Of a stretch of DNA of 64,000 nucleotides, positions 34,410-43,371 are shown piece by piece (the first letter of the stretch is position 1; every line of letters starts with the position of its first letter). The position numbers and the translations under genes are program-made. Source of the DNA: Devosia sp. 2618 (GTDB taxonomy: Bacteria > Pseudomonadota > Alphaproteobacteria > Rhizobiales > Devosiaceae); NCBI RefSeq assembly GCF_040546815.1, contig NZ_JBEPOO010000001.1, positions 2,728,001 to 2,792,000 of the forward strand. The letters are read 5' to 3'. Below the pieces are notes generated by a model that worked only from the letters and a program-made list of their open reading frames with translations, was not told the origin of the DNA and made no database searches.

Positions 34410-36022
34410 GCTGGTACCTCCGCGGCCGTCGATACGGGTAGTCTCACATCGAACACCGCATGCTCCTGTTCGTCCATCTGGTCTGTCAATCCACGCTCCC
34501 AGGCCAGATAGGCCCTGGCCGCGTCGAGGCCGCCCGAATGGCGGTTATGGACGAAGAAGAGGTAGTCGATCAGGTCTTCGTCCGGAGGGGTATGGGGCGT
34601 TTGCTCGAGGGCAAGGCCTGCCGACACCCAGTCGTCGCGCGTGCCGTCCAGTATCCTTATATCGGCGAAACCCGATGTCGCCAAATCGTGCGCAACAAGC
34701 GCGGCGCGCCGGCCTTCCCCGCAAACCAGGATGGTTTGCGCGCGGTTGGCCGCGATGTGATCCAGGCGCGGGCGGATCACCCATTGCGCGCCCACGATAT
34801 GTGCGTTGCGATAATCGGTCCCGGGGGAAGCATCGAGCAGCACGACCCCATCTGTGCGCATCCGCGCAAATTGTCTGGCGGTCAGATGCAGCAGGCTAGC
34901 GAGTTTGCTCACCTCCGCACGTGGTGCTTCGGAGGAACCCACTATCGTCGACACGTCGAGGTCTAGGACATAAGCGTCGTGTCCCATGGCGCGGAGCCAG
35001 TAGCAGGTGCTGACGGCGCGTGGCCCAAGATCGCAGGTCAGCACAATGCGCGCGCGTCTCGTTGCAACCCAGTGGTCGGTCGCCTGAACCAGCTGGCCGC
35101 CCGGTGCATGCACGGCACCGGGCAGATGATTGGCAGTGTACTCATCCGCCGTTCGCACGTCGAAGATATAGAGGCTGCGCTCAGTTTCGGCCGTCCAGAA
35201 TTTGAGCATATCCATGCTGATGCGCGGCACGCCATTGGCATTGCCGAAAGCGACAGCGCGAGCGCGCACGTGCTCCAGCTGCTGGGCAGCCAGCGGTTTG
35301 CTCTCATCGGGCGTGCTGCCATAGTCCAACGTCAGCCCGGACAACTGCCAACCCTGCGTGCCGTTGCGCAACGCAAAGATCGGATTGCGGAGTCCCAGAT
35401 TGATCAGGGTCTGCGCACCGATGATCGACCGCGTGCGGCCGGCGCAGTTGATGACAATCTTCGTCGTGTCGTCCTTGAGGAGGCTATCCACGCGATAGCC
35501 CAGCTCGGCATTGGGGCACGACAGGGCGGTAGGAATGTTCATCCGCGCATACTCCTCGGGCGGACGACCATCGAGAATGACCATGTTTTCCCCCGCCTTG
35601 ATCATGGAGCTCAGCTCGTCCGCCGACACCGACGGCGTTTGCATCGCGTTTTCGACGATCTCGCCAAATGCCTTGGAAGGCACGTTCACGCCCTTGAAGA
35701 GTTCAAAGCCTGCAGCGGCCCAGCCGGCCGCTCCGCCATCGAGGATACGCACATTCTGGTAGCCAAGCGTTGCTAGATGGTCGGCGGCCCGCGAAGCGAT
35801 GCCGTCTCCCGACTGGTCAAAAACGACCACGCGAGACCGGATTGAGGGCACGAGCCCCTGCACCTGATATTCAAGCGTACTAAACGGGCAATTGACTGAA
35901 AAGAACGGATGGCCTTCCCCATATTGCCCATGTTCCCGAACATCCAGTAATGCGATCTCGCCGCCGTCCGAAAGGGCTGTCTTCAGTCCGGTCGGGCTGA
36001 TGTAAGCGTGTGTTGCAGGCAT
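34406..36022 (-). CDS. four-domain rhodanese sulfurtransferase
   Basis: The product has 538 residues without signal peptide. Four consecutive rhodanese domains can be traced by their LLDVR/ILDGR/IFDVR/LLDAS starts and active loops. Domain 1 (about 1–115) has VVVFDQSGDG, with Asp69 where Cys is expected, so it is probably inactive. Domain 2 has NCAGRTR (Cys193), domain 3 TCDLGPR (Cys330) and domain 4 VCGEGRR (Cys434). A 50-residue tail follows. It probably carries persulfide sulfur released by the coupled C–S lyase. Most rhodaneses have one or two domains, so the length is unusual. Confidence 0.9.
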   Translation of the reverse strand: MPATHAYISPTGLKTALSDGGEIALLDVREHGQYGEGHPFFSVNCPFSTLEYQVQGLVPSIRSRVVVFDQSGDGIASRAADHLATLGYQNVRILDGGAAGWAAAGFELFKGVNVPSKAFGEIVENAMQTPSVSADELSSMIKAGENMVILDGRPPEEYARMNIPTALSCPNAELGYRVDSLLKDDTTKIVINCAGRTRSIIGAQTLINLGLRNPIFALRNGTQGWQLSGLTLDYGSTPDESKPLAAQQLEHVRARAVAFGNANGVPRISMDMLKFWTAETERSLYIFDVRTADEYTANHLPGAVHAPGGQLVQATDHWVATRRARIVLTCDLGPRAVSTCYWLRAMGHDAYVLDLDVSTIVGSSEAPRAEVSKLASLLHLTARQFARMRTDGVVLLDASPGTDYRNAHIVGAQWVIRPRLDHIAANRAQTILVCGEGRRAALVAHDLATSGFADIRILDGTRDDWVSAGLALEQTPHTPPDEDLIDYLFFVHNRHSGGLDAARAYLAWERGLTDQMDEQEHAVFDVRLPVSTAAEVPA

Positions 36023-36106
36023 AAAAAATCGGTCCTCGTCGCCCAGCCGGGCGAGGCGTGGGACGGTATGAAATTCAGTATGTCGATTGCTTGAGCGAGC
36101 GGGCCG

Positions 36107-36715
36107 TCAGCGGCGGGTCGCTACGCCAACGGTCATGGGCCTGCAGGTGCCGGCTTCCGGGTCGTAGACTGTGCGGTTCGAAAGGGTTTCGAGTGGCTGG
36201 CCATACATGTGCAAATGGCGGATGATGGCGTCGCCCCTGATTTCCACCGAATGAATGTCGTCAGGCATGAGCGCGATGGAGCGGGTCTTGGCCGAACCCA
36301 GTTCAACCACGTCGCGCTGCTGCAGTTGGGCCTTACCGGTGACGGCGCCATTGTCGAGACGATCCCAAATACCGTTATGCTCAATGCCTTCGACCCCAGC
36401 GACACAGGCCCAGGTCGTGTGATCGTGTGGCGGTATCTTCTTTCCAGGCCGCATGACGTTCAGATAGAGCGTCAGACCCTTTGGGTCGTCCTGCGCGATC
36501 ATGTACCGGGCCTGCGTCTCGCCGTCCTGGGGCGCTGGATAGTCCTGTTCGGTCCACAACCACGTATCAGCCGCCAGCTTGTCGAGCGCGGCGCGCGCGG
36601 TGTCCAATGTCCCCCGTGTGACGCCGCCGGCAAGTGCGCTGCGCGTGGCAGACAATGCGGTCTGGACTGCGGCATCGCGCGCGCCGGCCTGTGTCTTGGG
36701 TGGGGTTGAGGACAT
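36107..36715 (-). CDS. cysteine dioxygenase-like cupin (thiol dioxygenase)
   Basis: The product has 202 residues. The three-histidine iron site is visible as PPHDHTTWACV (His97, His99) and DDIHSV (His155), in the double-stranded beta-helix fold. Bacterial members oxidise cysteine or 3-mercaptopropionate to sulfinates. The neighbouring lyase, rhodanese and anion exporter fit sulfur oxidation towards sulfite. It lies 84 bases upstream of the rhodanese gene on the same strand and is probably in the same operon. Confidence 0.88.
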   Translation of the reverse strand: MSSTPPKTQAGARDAAVQTALSATRSALAGGVTRGTLDTARAALDKLAADTWLWTEQDYPAPQDGETQARYMIAQDDPKGLTLYLNVMRPGKKIPPHDHTTWACVAGVEGIEHNGIWDRLDNGAVTGKAQLQQRDVVELGSAKTRSIALMPDDIHSVEIRGDAIIRHLHMYGQPLETLSNRTVYDPEAGTCRPMTVGVATRR

Positions 36716-36854
36716 GTTACGCTCCTGTCGGGCTTATGTTTCCGCGTGAGCCTAGCCGTTCGCGGCGCGGGAATTCAAATTCATAGTTTTCGCGCGTCGC
36801 TTAAACATCACTTATGTATAGGCGTGGCCTGAACAGCGCATCGGCAGCTGTCGA

Positions 36855-37871
36855 TCAGATGGCGCTTAGCGCGACAAAGGCCAGCCCGGAGATGAATATC
36901 GAGCCGATAGCGCCCAGTGCCAAGGCGCGCCAGCCCGAGGCTCGCAGCTTGCGTGTGTCGGTCTCCAGTCCCATGGCTGCGAGGGCGATAGTCAGCAGAA
37001 GCGTCGTAATCGCCACGATCACCTCCTTGGTTATACCCATTACCGGCCACACAGAGTTGACCGCGACCACGGCCAGGAAGCCGAGTACGAACCACGGTAT
37101 TGGTGGTGACTCAGCGCCGCCGGCATGCCCGCGCCACCGTGCCAATGCAGCCAGTGTGAGGATCAATGGAGCGAGCAATACGACGCGGCTGAGCTTGGCG
37201 ACGGTGCCCGATTGTGTCGCCTCAAGGCCGCCTTGAAAGGTGGCCGCTGTGACCTGCGCTACTTCATGGATCGAGGCGCCGGCCCACCAACCGAAAGCGC
37301 CTCGCTCGATGCCCAACAGCGGAGCCAGAACCGGCAACGCCAGCATGGCTATCGAACCGAACACCGTGACGCAGGCAATGGCATACGCGACATCCTCGTC
37401 GGATCCGCGTGTCACAGTATTCGTCGCGATAACCGCAGAGGCGCCGCATACTGCGGTGCCTACAGCGATCAGTTCCGCCAATGCGGGTGCCACGCCGAGG
37501 AGGCGCCCGACCAATTTGATAAAGACTAAGGTTGCAATCAGGATGCCCGCCACCGCAGCAAAGCCGGCAAGACCCATCTCCGCGATCTGGGTGTAGGTGA
37601 GCTGGAAGCCCAGTAGCATGATCGACAGGCGCAGGATGCGTCGGAGCGAGAACTTGATGCCCGGCGTCGCCGTCGAGCCGACGCCTACCAGGTTGCGCAC
37701 CGCCATGCCCAGGACCATGGCTAGCATCAGAGGACTAAGCGCATTCAACCCACTGGCGCGCTGGATGAGCACCGCTAGGCACGCCAGCCCGATCGTCAAA
37801 GCCAATCCGGGCAGGAGGCTTTGGACTACCGGCGCCGATACGCCAGTCGTGGTCTGGGCAGGGTGGGGCAT
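36855..37871 (-). CDS. YeiH/UPF0324 family putative sulfate/sulfite exporter
   Basis: The product has 338 residues from the ATG at 37871. About ten hydrophobic helices are present. Family features include ALSPLMLAMVLGMAVRNL near the N terminus and ELIAVGTAVCGASAVIATNT, with the conserved Cys–Gly–Ser/Ala turn. YeiH-type proteins are annotated as sulfate exporters. E. coli yeiH lies divergent from yeiE, a sulfite-responsive LysR gene, and the same arrangement appears here. It would remove sulfite or sulfate produced by thiol oxidation. Confidence 0.88.
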   Translation of the reverse strand: MPHPAQTTTGVSAPVVQSLLPGLALTIGLACLAVLIQRASGLNALSPLMLAMVLGMAVRNLVGVGSTATPGIKFSLRRILRLSIMLLGFQLTYTQIAEMGLAGFAAVAGILIATLVFIKLVGRLLGVAPALAELIAVGTAVCGASAVIATNTVTRGSDEDVAYAIACVTVFGSIAMLALPVLAPLLGIERGAFGWWAGASIHEVAQVTAATFQGGLEATQSGTVAKLSRVVLLAPLILTLAALARWRGHAGGAESPPIPWFVLGFLAVVAVNSVWPVMGITKEVIVAITTLLLTIALAAMGLETDTRKLRASGWRALALGAIGSIFISGLAFVALSAI

Positions 37872-37947
37872 GCGATCCGTCCTTATGCGTGGTTGACGCG
37901 CTAGGTGGACCAACAAGATCAATCATTCTATCATATTGTCTTGACCG

Positions 37948-37968
37948 TATTGATCGACAGAATCGATA
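37948..37968. promoter_or_regulatory. candidate LysR operator between yeiH-like gene and its regulator
   Basis: The 102 bp divergent spacer holds TATTGAT (37948–37954) and ATCGATA (37962–37968), an inverted repeat with one mismatch and a 7-base centre, just before the LysR start at 37974. The spacing suits a LysR dimer site with autoregulation. Assignment is by position and symmetry only. Confidence 0.45.
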
Positions 37969-37973
37969 AAGAA

Positions 37974-38885
37974 ATGACTCTGGAACAGCTCCGCATCTTT
38001 CTCGCAGTGGCCGACGGCCAGCATATGACGCATGCCGCGACAAAGCTGGCGCTTTCCCAGTCAGCGGTCAGCGCAGCGATAGCGGCGCTCGAAACGCGCC
38101 ACGACGTAAGGCTGTTCGATCGCATCGGTCGGCGGGTCAGCCTGACCGAGAATGGACGAACCTTCCTGCGCGAAGCCCGCTCGTTGCTCAGTCATGCCGA
38201 GAGCGCCACCCTGGTCTTGGACGATCTGTCCTCCAAGTTACGCGGCAAGCTGCGGGTTCACGCAAGCCAGACCATTGCCAGCTACTGGCTACCGACACGG
38301 CTTGTGGCTCTGCATGACCGCCATCCAGAGATCGCAATTGTGATGACTGTTGGCAACACCGCAAGCGTGGCCGAGGCCGTTCACGAGGGTCGCGCCGATC
38401 TTGGGCTTGTGGAAGGTGAAGTAACTCAGGGCAATCTTCGGCGTCAGGTAATCGCGCGCGACAGGCTCGTGCTGGTGATGGCAGCAGGCCACACACTCGC
38501 CGGGGCACAATCGGTACCGCACGAGGCATTCGCCGAATGGGGCTGGGTGCTCAGGGAGCAGGGGTCGGGTACCCGGTCCGAATTCGAGAGCCTGCTCACA
38601 AAGAATGGTATAAAACTATCCGACCTTAACGTTGCCCTTGAGCTCCCCTCGAACGAGGCTGTACTAGCTGCCGTGGCGGCCGGCGAGTTTCTCAGTGTGC
38701 TGTCGGAGCGAGCTGTCGCGGCGATGGCGACGGCTGGTTGGGTCCGCACATTTCCCCTCGCGCAGGCCGAGCGCTCTTTCGCCGTTCTGGTGCATCCCGA
38801 TCGCCACATGACGCGTGCCAAGCAGATGCTGCTTGGCCTGCTCCCCGAGGGAGAAGGGACGATCCCGAACTCGGCCATTAGTTGA
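37974..38885 (+). CDS. LysR-family regulator, YeiE/CysL-like
   Basis: The product has 303 residues from the ATG at 37974. The HTH covers MTLEQLRIFLAVADGQHMTH through ALSQSAVSAAIAALETRHDV. The effector domain contains EGEVTQGNLRRQVIARDRLV and WVLREQGSGTRSEFE. The REQGSGTR box is typical of the YeiE/CysL/CbbR branch, whose members respond to sulfite or related small anions. It is divergent from the YeiH-like exporter and lies upstream of the molybdenum enzyme on the same strand, so it could control both. Confidence 0.88.
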   Translation: MTLEQLRIFLAVADGQHMTHAATKLALSQSAVSAAIAALETRHDVRLFDRIGRRVSLTENGRTFLREARSLLSHAESATLVLDDLSSKLRGKLRVHASQTIASYWLPTRLVALHDRHPEIAIVMTVGNTASVAEAVHEGRADLGLVEGEVTQGNLRRQVIARDRLVLVMAAGHTLAGAQSVPHEAFAEWGWVLREQGSGTRSEFESLLTKNGIKLSDLNVALELPSNEAVLAAVAAGEFLSVLSERAVAAMATAGWVRTFPLAQAERSFAVLVHPDRHMTRAKQMLLGLLPEGEGTIPNSAIS

Positions 38886-39027
38886 GCTGTGCATTAGAGC
38901 CGCTTCACTATTGCGCCAGATAAATCGCATTGTTTCAACGGGAAGCGCGCTCTAGCCCTTAGTTGCCAAACTAAGCGGGAACCGCAGATGTATTCATCTC
39001 CGGGTCAGCGTCAGCAGGGAGCGGCAT

Positions 39028-41340
39028 ATGGGCAAGCGGATAAGTCAAGGCGTTCCCCACAGCTCGCATTGGGGTGCGTTCTCCGTCCAGTCTCATGGCG
39101 ACAAGCTGGAGGTCACACCGCATCCGGACGACCCCATGCCGTCGCCGATCCTGCCTAATCTCAATGACGCGGCATCACCCGACTGTCGCATCGGCCAGCC
39201 AATGGTGCGCAAGGGATGGCTCGAACATGGCCCTGGGCCCGACAAGAGCAGGGGTAGCGATGCGTTCGTTCCCGTCACCTGGGAACGCGCCTACGACCTT
39301 TTGGCCAGCGAGTTGCAACGTGTCGTCGACCGATACAGCAATGAGGCGATATTCGGCGGGTCCTATGGATGGTCCAGCGCCGGCAGGTTCCACCACGCGC
39401 AAAGCCAAATTCACCGCTTTCTCAATACGACGCTGGGTGGCTATTGCCGATCCGTCGGTAACTACAGCGCTGGAGCGGCTCAGGTTATCGCGCCCCACGT
39501 CTTCGGAACGCTGGAGGAAACCAACCGAAGATCGCCGATCTGGGGCCCAATGCTCTCCAATACCGAGCTTGTCGTCTCTTTCGGAGGCATGGCGCTGAAG
39601 AACAGCTCAGTCAGCGGTGGCGGAAACTCCAACCACAATGTCGCTGGCGTGTTTGAGCAACTGCAGGAGAGGGGTGTCAGGTTCGTGCTCTTCAGTCCGC
39701 TTAGGGCGGACCTGCCTGAATGGGTCCGTGCCGAATGGCATGCCATCAGACCCGCCACGGACACTGCTGTCATGCTGGCGCTCGCCCACGTGCTCATCGC
39801 TGAAAATCTGCTCGATCGCGTCTTCCTTGCAGAGCACTGTGTGGGTTTCGAACGTTTCGAAGCCTACATTCGCGGCCAGTTGGACGGCATCGCAAAGACA
39901 CCCGCGTGGGCGGAACCCATCGCGCAGTTTCCTGCTGCCGACATCGTCGACCTTGCGCGCTCCATGGCGGCCAAACGTACTCTGATCACCGTCAGCCAGT
40001 CCGTGCAGCGGGCCGAACATGGAGAGCAGCCGGTCTGGGCGGCGATTACGCTCGCAGCGATGCTGGGTCAGATCGGTTTGCCGGGTGGCGGGTTTTCATA
40101 TGGACTGGGCTCGATCGGCAATGTCGGTAAGCCGCCCGTGGCTGTGCCGCTGCCTACCTTGTCCCAAGGCAAGAACGGCGCTAGGGGCTTCATCCCGGTA
40201 GCACGGATTTCCGACATGCTGCTGAATCCGGGCGCGCCCTTCTCGTTCAATGGGCAAAAGCTGGTCTATCCGGACGTAAAGCTCATTTATTGGGCCGGAG
40301 GCAATCCCTTCCATCACCAGCAGGACCTAACCCGACTGGCAGAGGCCTTCTCGCGGCCGGACACCATCGTGGTCCATGAACCCTATTGGACATCCAGCGC
40401 CCGCCATGCCGATATCGTTCTGCCGGCGACGATCACCATGGAGCGGGATGACATCGGCGCTGCCGGCAACGACCCCAAAATGATCACTATGCGGAAGGCC
40501 ATTGAACCATTCCAGCAATCGATGGACGAATATGATATCTTCGCCGAGTTGGCGCGGCGGCTGGATCGCTATCAGGAATTCACCGAGGGCAGAACAGCGC
40601 GCGAGTGGATGGCGTTTATCTATGAAACAACGCGAGTAGCTCTTGCCGAAAGAAGTTTGCCTTCGCCTGACTTCGATGAGTTCTGGGCGGCGGGCGAACT
40701 CGAAGTTCCCACCTCCGACAGGCTCAGTATCCTTGAGAAGTTCCGCCATGACCCACAGGGCGCGCCGCTTCCGACACCCAGCGGCAAGATTGAGATTTTT
40801 TCCGAGGTCATAGCTAGCTTCGGGTATGACGATTGTGCTGGCCATGCCGCTTGGTTCGAGCCGGAGGAGTGGCTTGGCGGTGACATCGCCGAGCGCTTTC
40901 CTGTTCAGCTGGTGGCTAATCAACCTGCATTCCGTCTGCATAGCCAGCTCGATTTCGGGCGAGCCAGCCTCGGGTCCAAGATTGCCGGACGCGAACCGCT
41001 AACCATCCATCCTGACACAGCAAAGGCGCGCGGCATTGTCCAGGGTGCGATCGTGCGTGTGTTCAATGACCGGGGGTCTTTCCTTGCCGGAGCCAATATC
41101 TCCGAGGCGATCCGCCCGGACGTCATGCAGATTGCAACGGGCGCTTGGTATGACCCGCAGGACATAGCGCCGTTCGGCACAGTCTGCGTGCATGGCAATC
41201 CCAATGCTGTCACCCGTGATCGCGGAACATCAAGCCTTGCGCAGGGGTCAACGGGCCAACTGACCATGGTCGACGTCGAACTGTTCCATGGGCCACTTCC
41301 CGAACTGCGCTGCCACAAGCCCCCGCGCCTCGACGCCTAG
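39028..41340 (+). CDS. molybdopterin oxidoreductase of the DMSO reductase family, BisC-like sulfoxide reductase
   Basis: The product has 770 residues with GGGAG upstream of the ATG. No twin-arginine signal or N-terminal iron-sulfur Cys cluster is present, so it is cytosolic and single-cofactor. SYGWSSAGRFHHAQSQIHRF places Ser117 as the molybdenum ligand, as in DMSO, TMAO and biotin sulfoxide reductases. The molybdopterin loop YWAGGNPFHHQQDLTRL is also typical. In this context it may reduce the S-oxide of a cysteine conjugate, methionine sulfoxide or biotin sulfoxide. It stands between the LysR gene and the second transporter operon. Confidence 0.92.
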   Translation: MGKRISQGVPHSSHWGAFSVQSHGDKLEVTPHPDDPMPSPILPNLNDAASPDCRIGQPMVRKGWLEHGPGPDKSRGSDAFVPVTWERAYDLLASELQRVVDRYSNEAIFGGSYGWSSAGRFHHAQSQIHRFLNTTLGGYCRSVGNYSAGAAQVIAPHVFGTLEETNRRSPIWGPMLSNTELVVSFGGMALKNSSVSGGGNSNHNVAGVFEQLQERGVRFVLFSPLRADLPEWVRAEWHAIRPATDTAVMLALAHVLIAENLLDRVFLAEHCVGFERFEAYIRGQLDGIAKTPAWAEPIAQFPAADIVDLARSMAAKRTLITVSQSVQRAEHGEQPVWAAITLAAMLGQIGLPGGGFSYGLGSIGNVGKPPVAVPLPTLSQGKNGARGFIPVARISDMLLNPGAPFSFNGQKLVYPDVKLIYWAGGNPFHHQQDLTRLAEAFSRPDTIVVHEPYWTSSARHADIVLPATITMERDDIGAAGNDPKMITMRKAIEPFQQSMDEYDIFAELARRLDRYQEFTEGRTAREWMAFIYETTRVALAERSLPSPDFDEFWAAGELEVPTSDRLSILEKFRHDPQGAPLPTPSGKIEIFSEVIASFGYDDCAGHAAWFEPEEWLGGDIAERFPVQLVANQPAFRLHSQLDFGRASLGSKIAGREPLTIHPDTAKARGIVQGAIVRVFNDRGSFLAGANISEAIRPDVMQIATGAWYDPQDIAPFGTVCVHGNPNAVTRDRGTSSLAQGSTGQLTMVDVELFHGPLPELRCHKPPRLDA

Positions 41341-41640
41341 CGACCCCATGCGCGTGACGGGACCCGCTGAGGGGCGGGACAGCTCCTATCCGTTTGTCGG
41401 ACCTGCCTGTGGATGATCGACCACACACCGCCAAACGCCAAAACATTACATTCCCTTATGGGTGACTGATAGAAAATCGATTTGTTTCGTCATTATCACC
41501 ATGCTTGCATGGCATTATCGGAGCTTAGCCTTCCGCCCCGGACCGCCAAACCCATCAGCGCTGTCAATGCAATCCTTGGAGGGAGCATAACGCGCCGGAC
41601 GCTGGTCATATTGCCCTAGGCATCAAGACAGGGAGTTAGC
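41341..41640 (+). promoter_or_regulatory. 300 bp spacer upstream of transporter operon 2
   Basis: No gene is credible. The stretch contains an A/T-rich part (about 41445–41520) that probably carries the operon promoter, including a CATGCTTGCATG palindrome at 41500–41511. I cannot assign exact promoter hexamers. Confidence 0.4.
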
Positions 41641-43248
41641 ATGTTGAAGAAGAGCAGAATGAGCAGGGTCCTGCAGTGGACCCTCTTGGGAAGTCTGTGT
41701 ATCGCGCCCGTAGTGGCACAGACGGAAGCACAACCGGAAATTGGCGGTACTGCCATCATCGGCCTTGCGGCCGAACCAAAGGGCTTCAACTCCGCCCTTA
41801 CCAGTTCCACTCCCGACACCGTCGCGGGTTGCATGGTCTATGAGGGGCTTCTGACCATCGACACAGAAGACGGCAAGGACGAGATTTCGCCGCTGCTGGC
41901 CGAGTCTTGGGAAGTCTCGGACGACGGGCTGACCTACACCTTTCACCTGCGTACGGCGAACTGGCATGACGGGCAGCCGTTCACGTCCGAAGATGTCCGC
42001 TACACGCTTGAAGAGGTCGCTGCGAAGTTCAGCCCGATGTTCTCAGCCCAGGTCGGCGCGAATCTCCTCAAGGTCGAGACGCCGGACGAGCACACCGCCA
42101 TCATCCAGCTCGAGCGGCCCTATCCCACCTTGCTGCGAACCCTCAATTGCACCTACTCTGCGCCGATCCTGCCCGCGCACATCTTCAAGGATACCGATGT
42201 GGCCACGAATCCGGCCACGACATCGGAGCCGATCGGTACAGGCCCGTTCAAGTTCGAATCCTGGCAGCGCGGCAGCCATATCAACCTCGTCCGCAATGAA
42301 GACTACTGGGAAGAGGGCAAACCCTATCTTGATGGCCTGATCATTAGGGCCCTTCCAAACGCTGCCTCGCGTATTCAAGCTCTGATGGCCGGCGAGATCG
42401 ACTTCATCCCAATGGTCCATTTTCCGCTGAACGATGCGCGCATGGTCGAGAGCAATCCCAGCCTGCAGATCGTCAGGTCCGGCTTTGCGCCAGGAATGAC
42501 CTATGCCGCGTTCAACCTGAAGCGCCCCCCGCTCGACGACGCCCGCGTCCGCAATGCGCTGCTTATGGCGACCGATCGTCAGTTCATTCACGACACTGCC
42601 TTTTCCGGCTTCGGCGATCTGGGCCGGGCGCCTTGGCCCTCGGGCATTGAATGGGCAGCAAATCCGGACGTAAACTACGACGTCTCCAACCCATACGACC
42701 CTGAACTTGCAGCAGCGCTTCTCGACGAAGCCGGCGTTGTTGCCGGTGCAGACGGCACCCGCTTCAGCGTCAACATCATCTATGACAGCGCCATTGCCGA
42801 ACGGAACCAGGTTGCCAATGCGCTTAAGGCAAACTGGGTTTCCATCGGCGTCAATGCAAATCTGCAGCCGCTCGAGATTGCCGTGGTGATGCCGCGTGTC
42901 TTCCAGGAGCACGACTTCGACGTCTATCTGCACGACAACAACTCGTATGGCGATCCCGCAATCGGTGTCAGCCGTATCTTCGTGACCGAGTCGATCGGCC
43001 GTATTTCCGGCAATGCGGCGCAGTATTCTAACCCGGAGGTCGATGCCCTATTTGCCGCCGGTGCGAAGGAAATCGATCCGGCCAAGCGTGCCGAAATCTA
43101 TCAGTCGATCCAGCCGATCCTTGTTCGCGACATGCCCGAGATGATGCTGCATGAACTCAGCGGTTTCGACGGCGCTTCCCGCAGACTCCATGGCCTCTGG
43201 GGCTGGATCGGCAATGGCCGCTGGGCTCATGCCTGGCTGGAGCAGTAA
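41641..43248 (+). CDS. periplasmic peptide-type solute-binding protein (family 5)
   Basis: The product has 535 residues with a signal peptide (LLGSLCIAPVVAQ). Family 5 signatures include LLAESWEVSDDGLTYTFHLR, FTSEDVRYTLEEV and GTGPFKFESWQRGSHINLVR. It is strongly similar along its length to the orphan binding protein at 27959–29551. It is the first gene of a plus-strand operon followed by permeases, ATPases and a VOC protein. Confidence 0.94.
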   Translation: MLKKSRMSRVLQWTLLGSLCIAPVVAQTEAQPEIGGTAIIGLAAEPKGFNSALTSSTPDTVAGCMVYEGLLTIDTEDGKDEISPLLAESWEVSDDGLTYTFHLRTANWHDGQPFTSEDVRYTLEEVAAKFSPMFSAQVGANLLKVETPDEHTAIIQLERPYPTLLRTLNCTYSAPILPAHIFKDTDVATNPATTSEPIGTGPFKFESWQRGSHINLVRNEDYWEEGKPYLDGLIIRALPNAASRIQALMAGEIDFIPMVHFPLNDARMVESNPSLQIVRSGFAPGMTYAAFNLKRPPLDDARVRNALLMATDRQFIHDTAFSGFGDLGRAPWPSGIEWAANPDVNYDVSNPYDPELAAALLDEAGVVAGADGTRFSVNIIYDSAIAERNQVANALKANWVSIGVNANLQPLEIAVVMPRVFQEHDFDVYLHDNNSYGDPAIGVSRIFVTESIGRISGNAAQYSNPEVDALFAAGAKEIDPAKRAEIYQSIQPILVRDMPEMMLHELSGFDGASRRLHGLWGWIGNGRWAHAWLEQ

Positions 43249-43280
43249 TCCGCCAACCGCCTCGGCCTGACAAACACAAG

Positions 43281-43348
43281 CGACGCGCCGCCAGCCTCGG
43301 CGACGCGTCGAATTAAGTCGCCGCTGCCGCGCTCTGGCGCCGCGGCAG
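43281..43348 (+). other. two hairpins between binding-protein and permease genes
   Basis: Arms 43281–43292 and 43299–43310 form a 12 bp stem with one mismatch and a 6-base loop. Arms 43324–43331 and 43341–43348 form a perfect 8 bp stem. They sit in the 123 bp spacer after the binding-protein stop, matching the hairpin in the first transporter operon, and probably set the ratio of binding protein to permease. Confidence 0.55.
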
Positions 43349-43371
43349 GCACATATCAAAAGGTCCACCCC

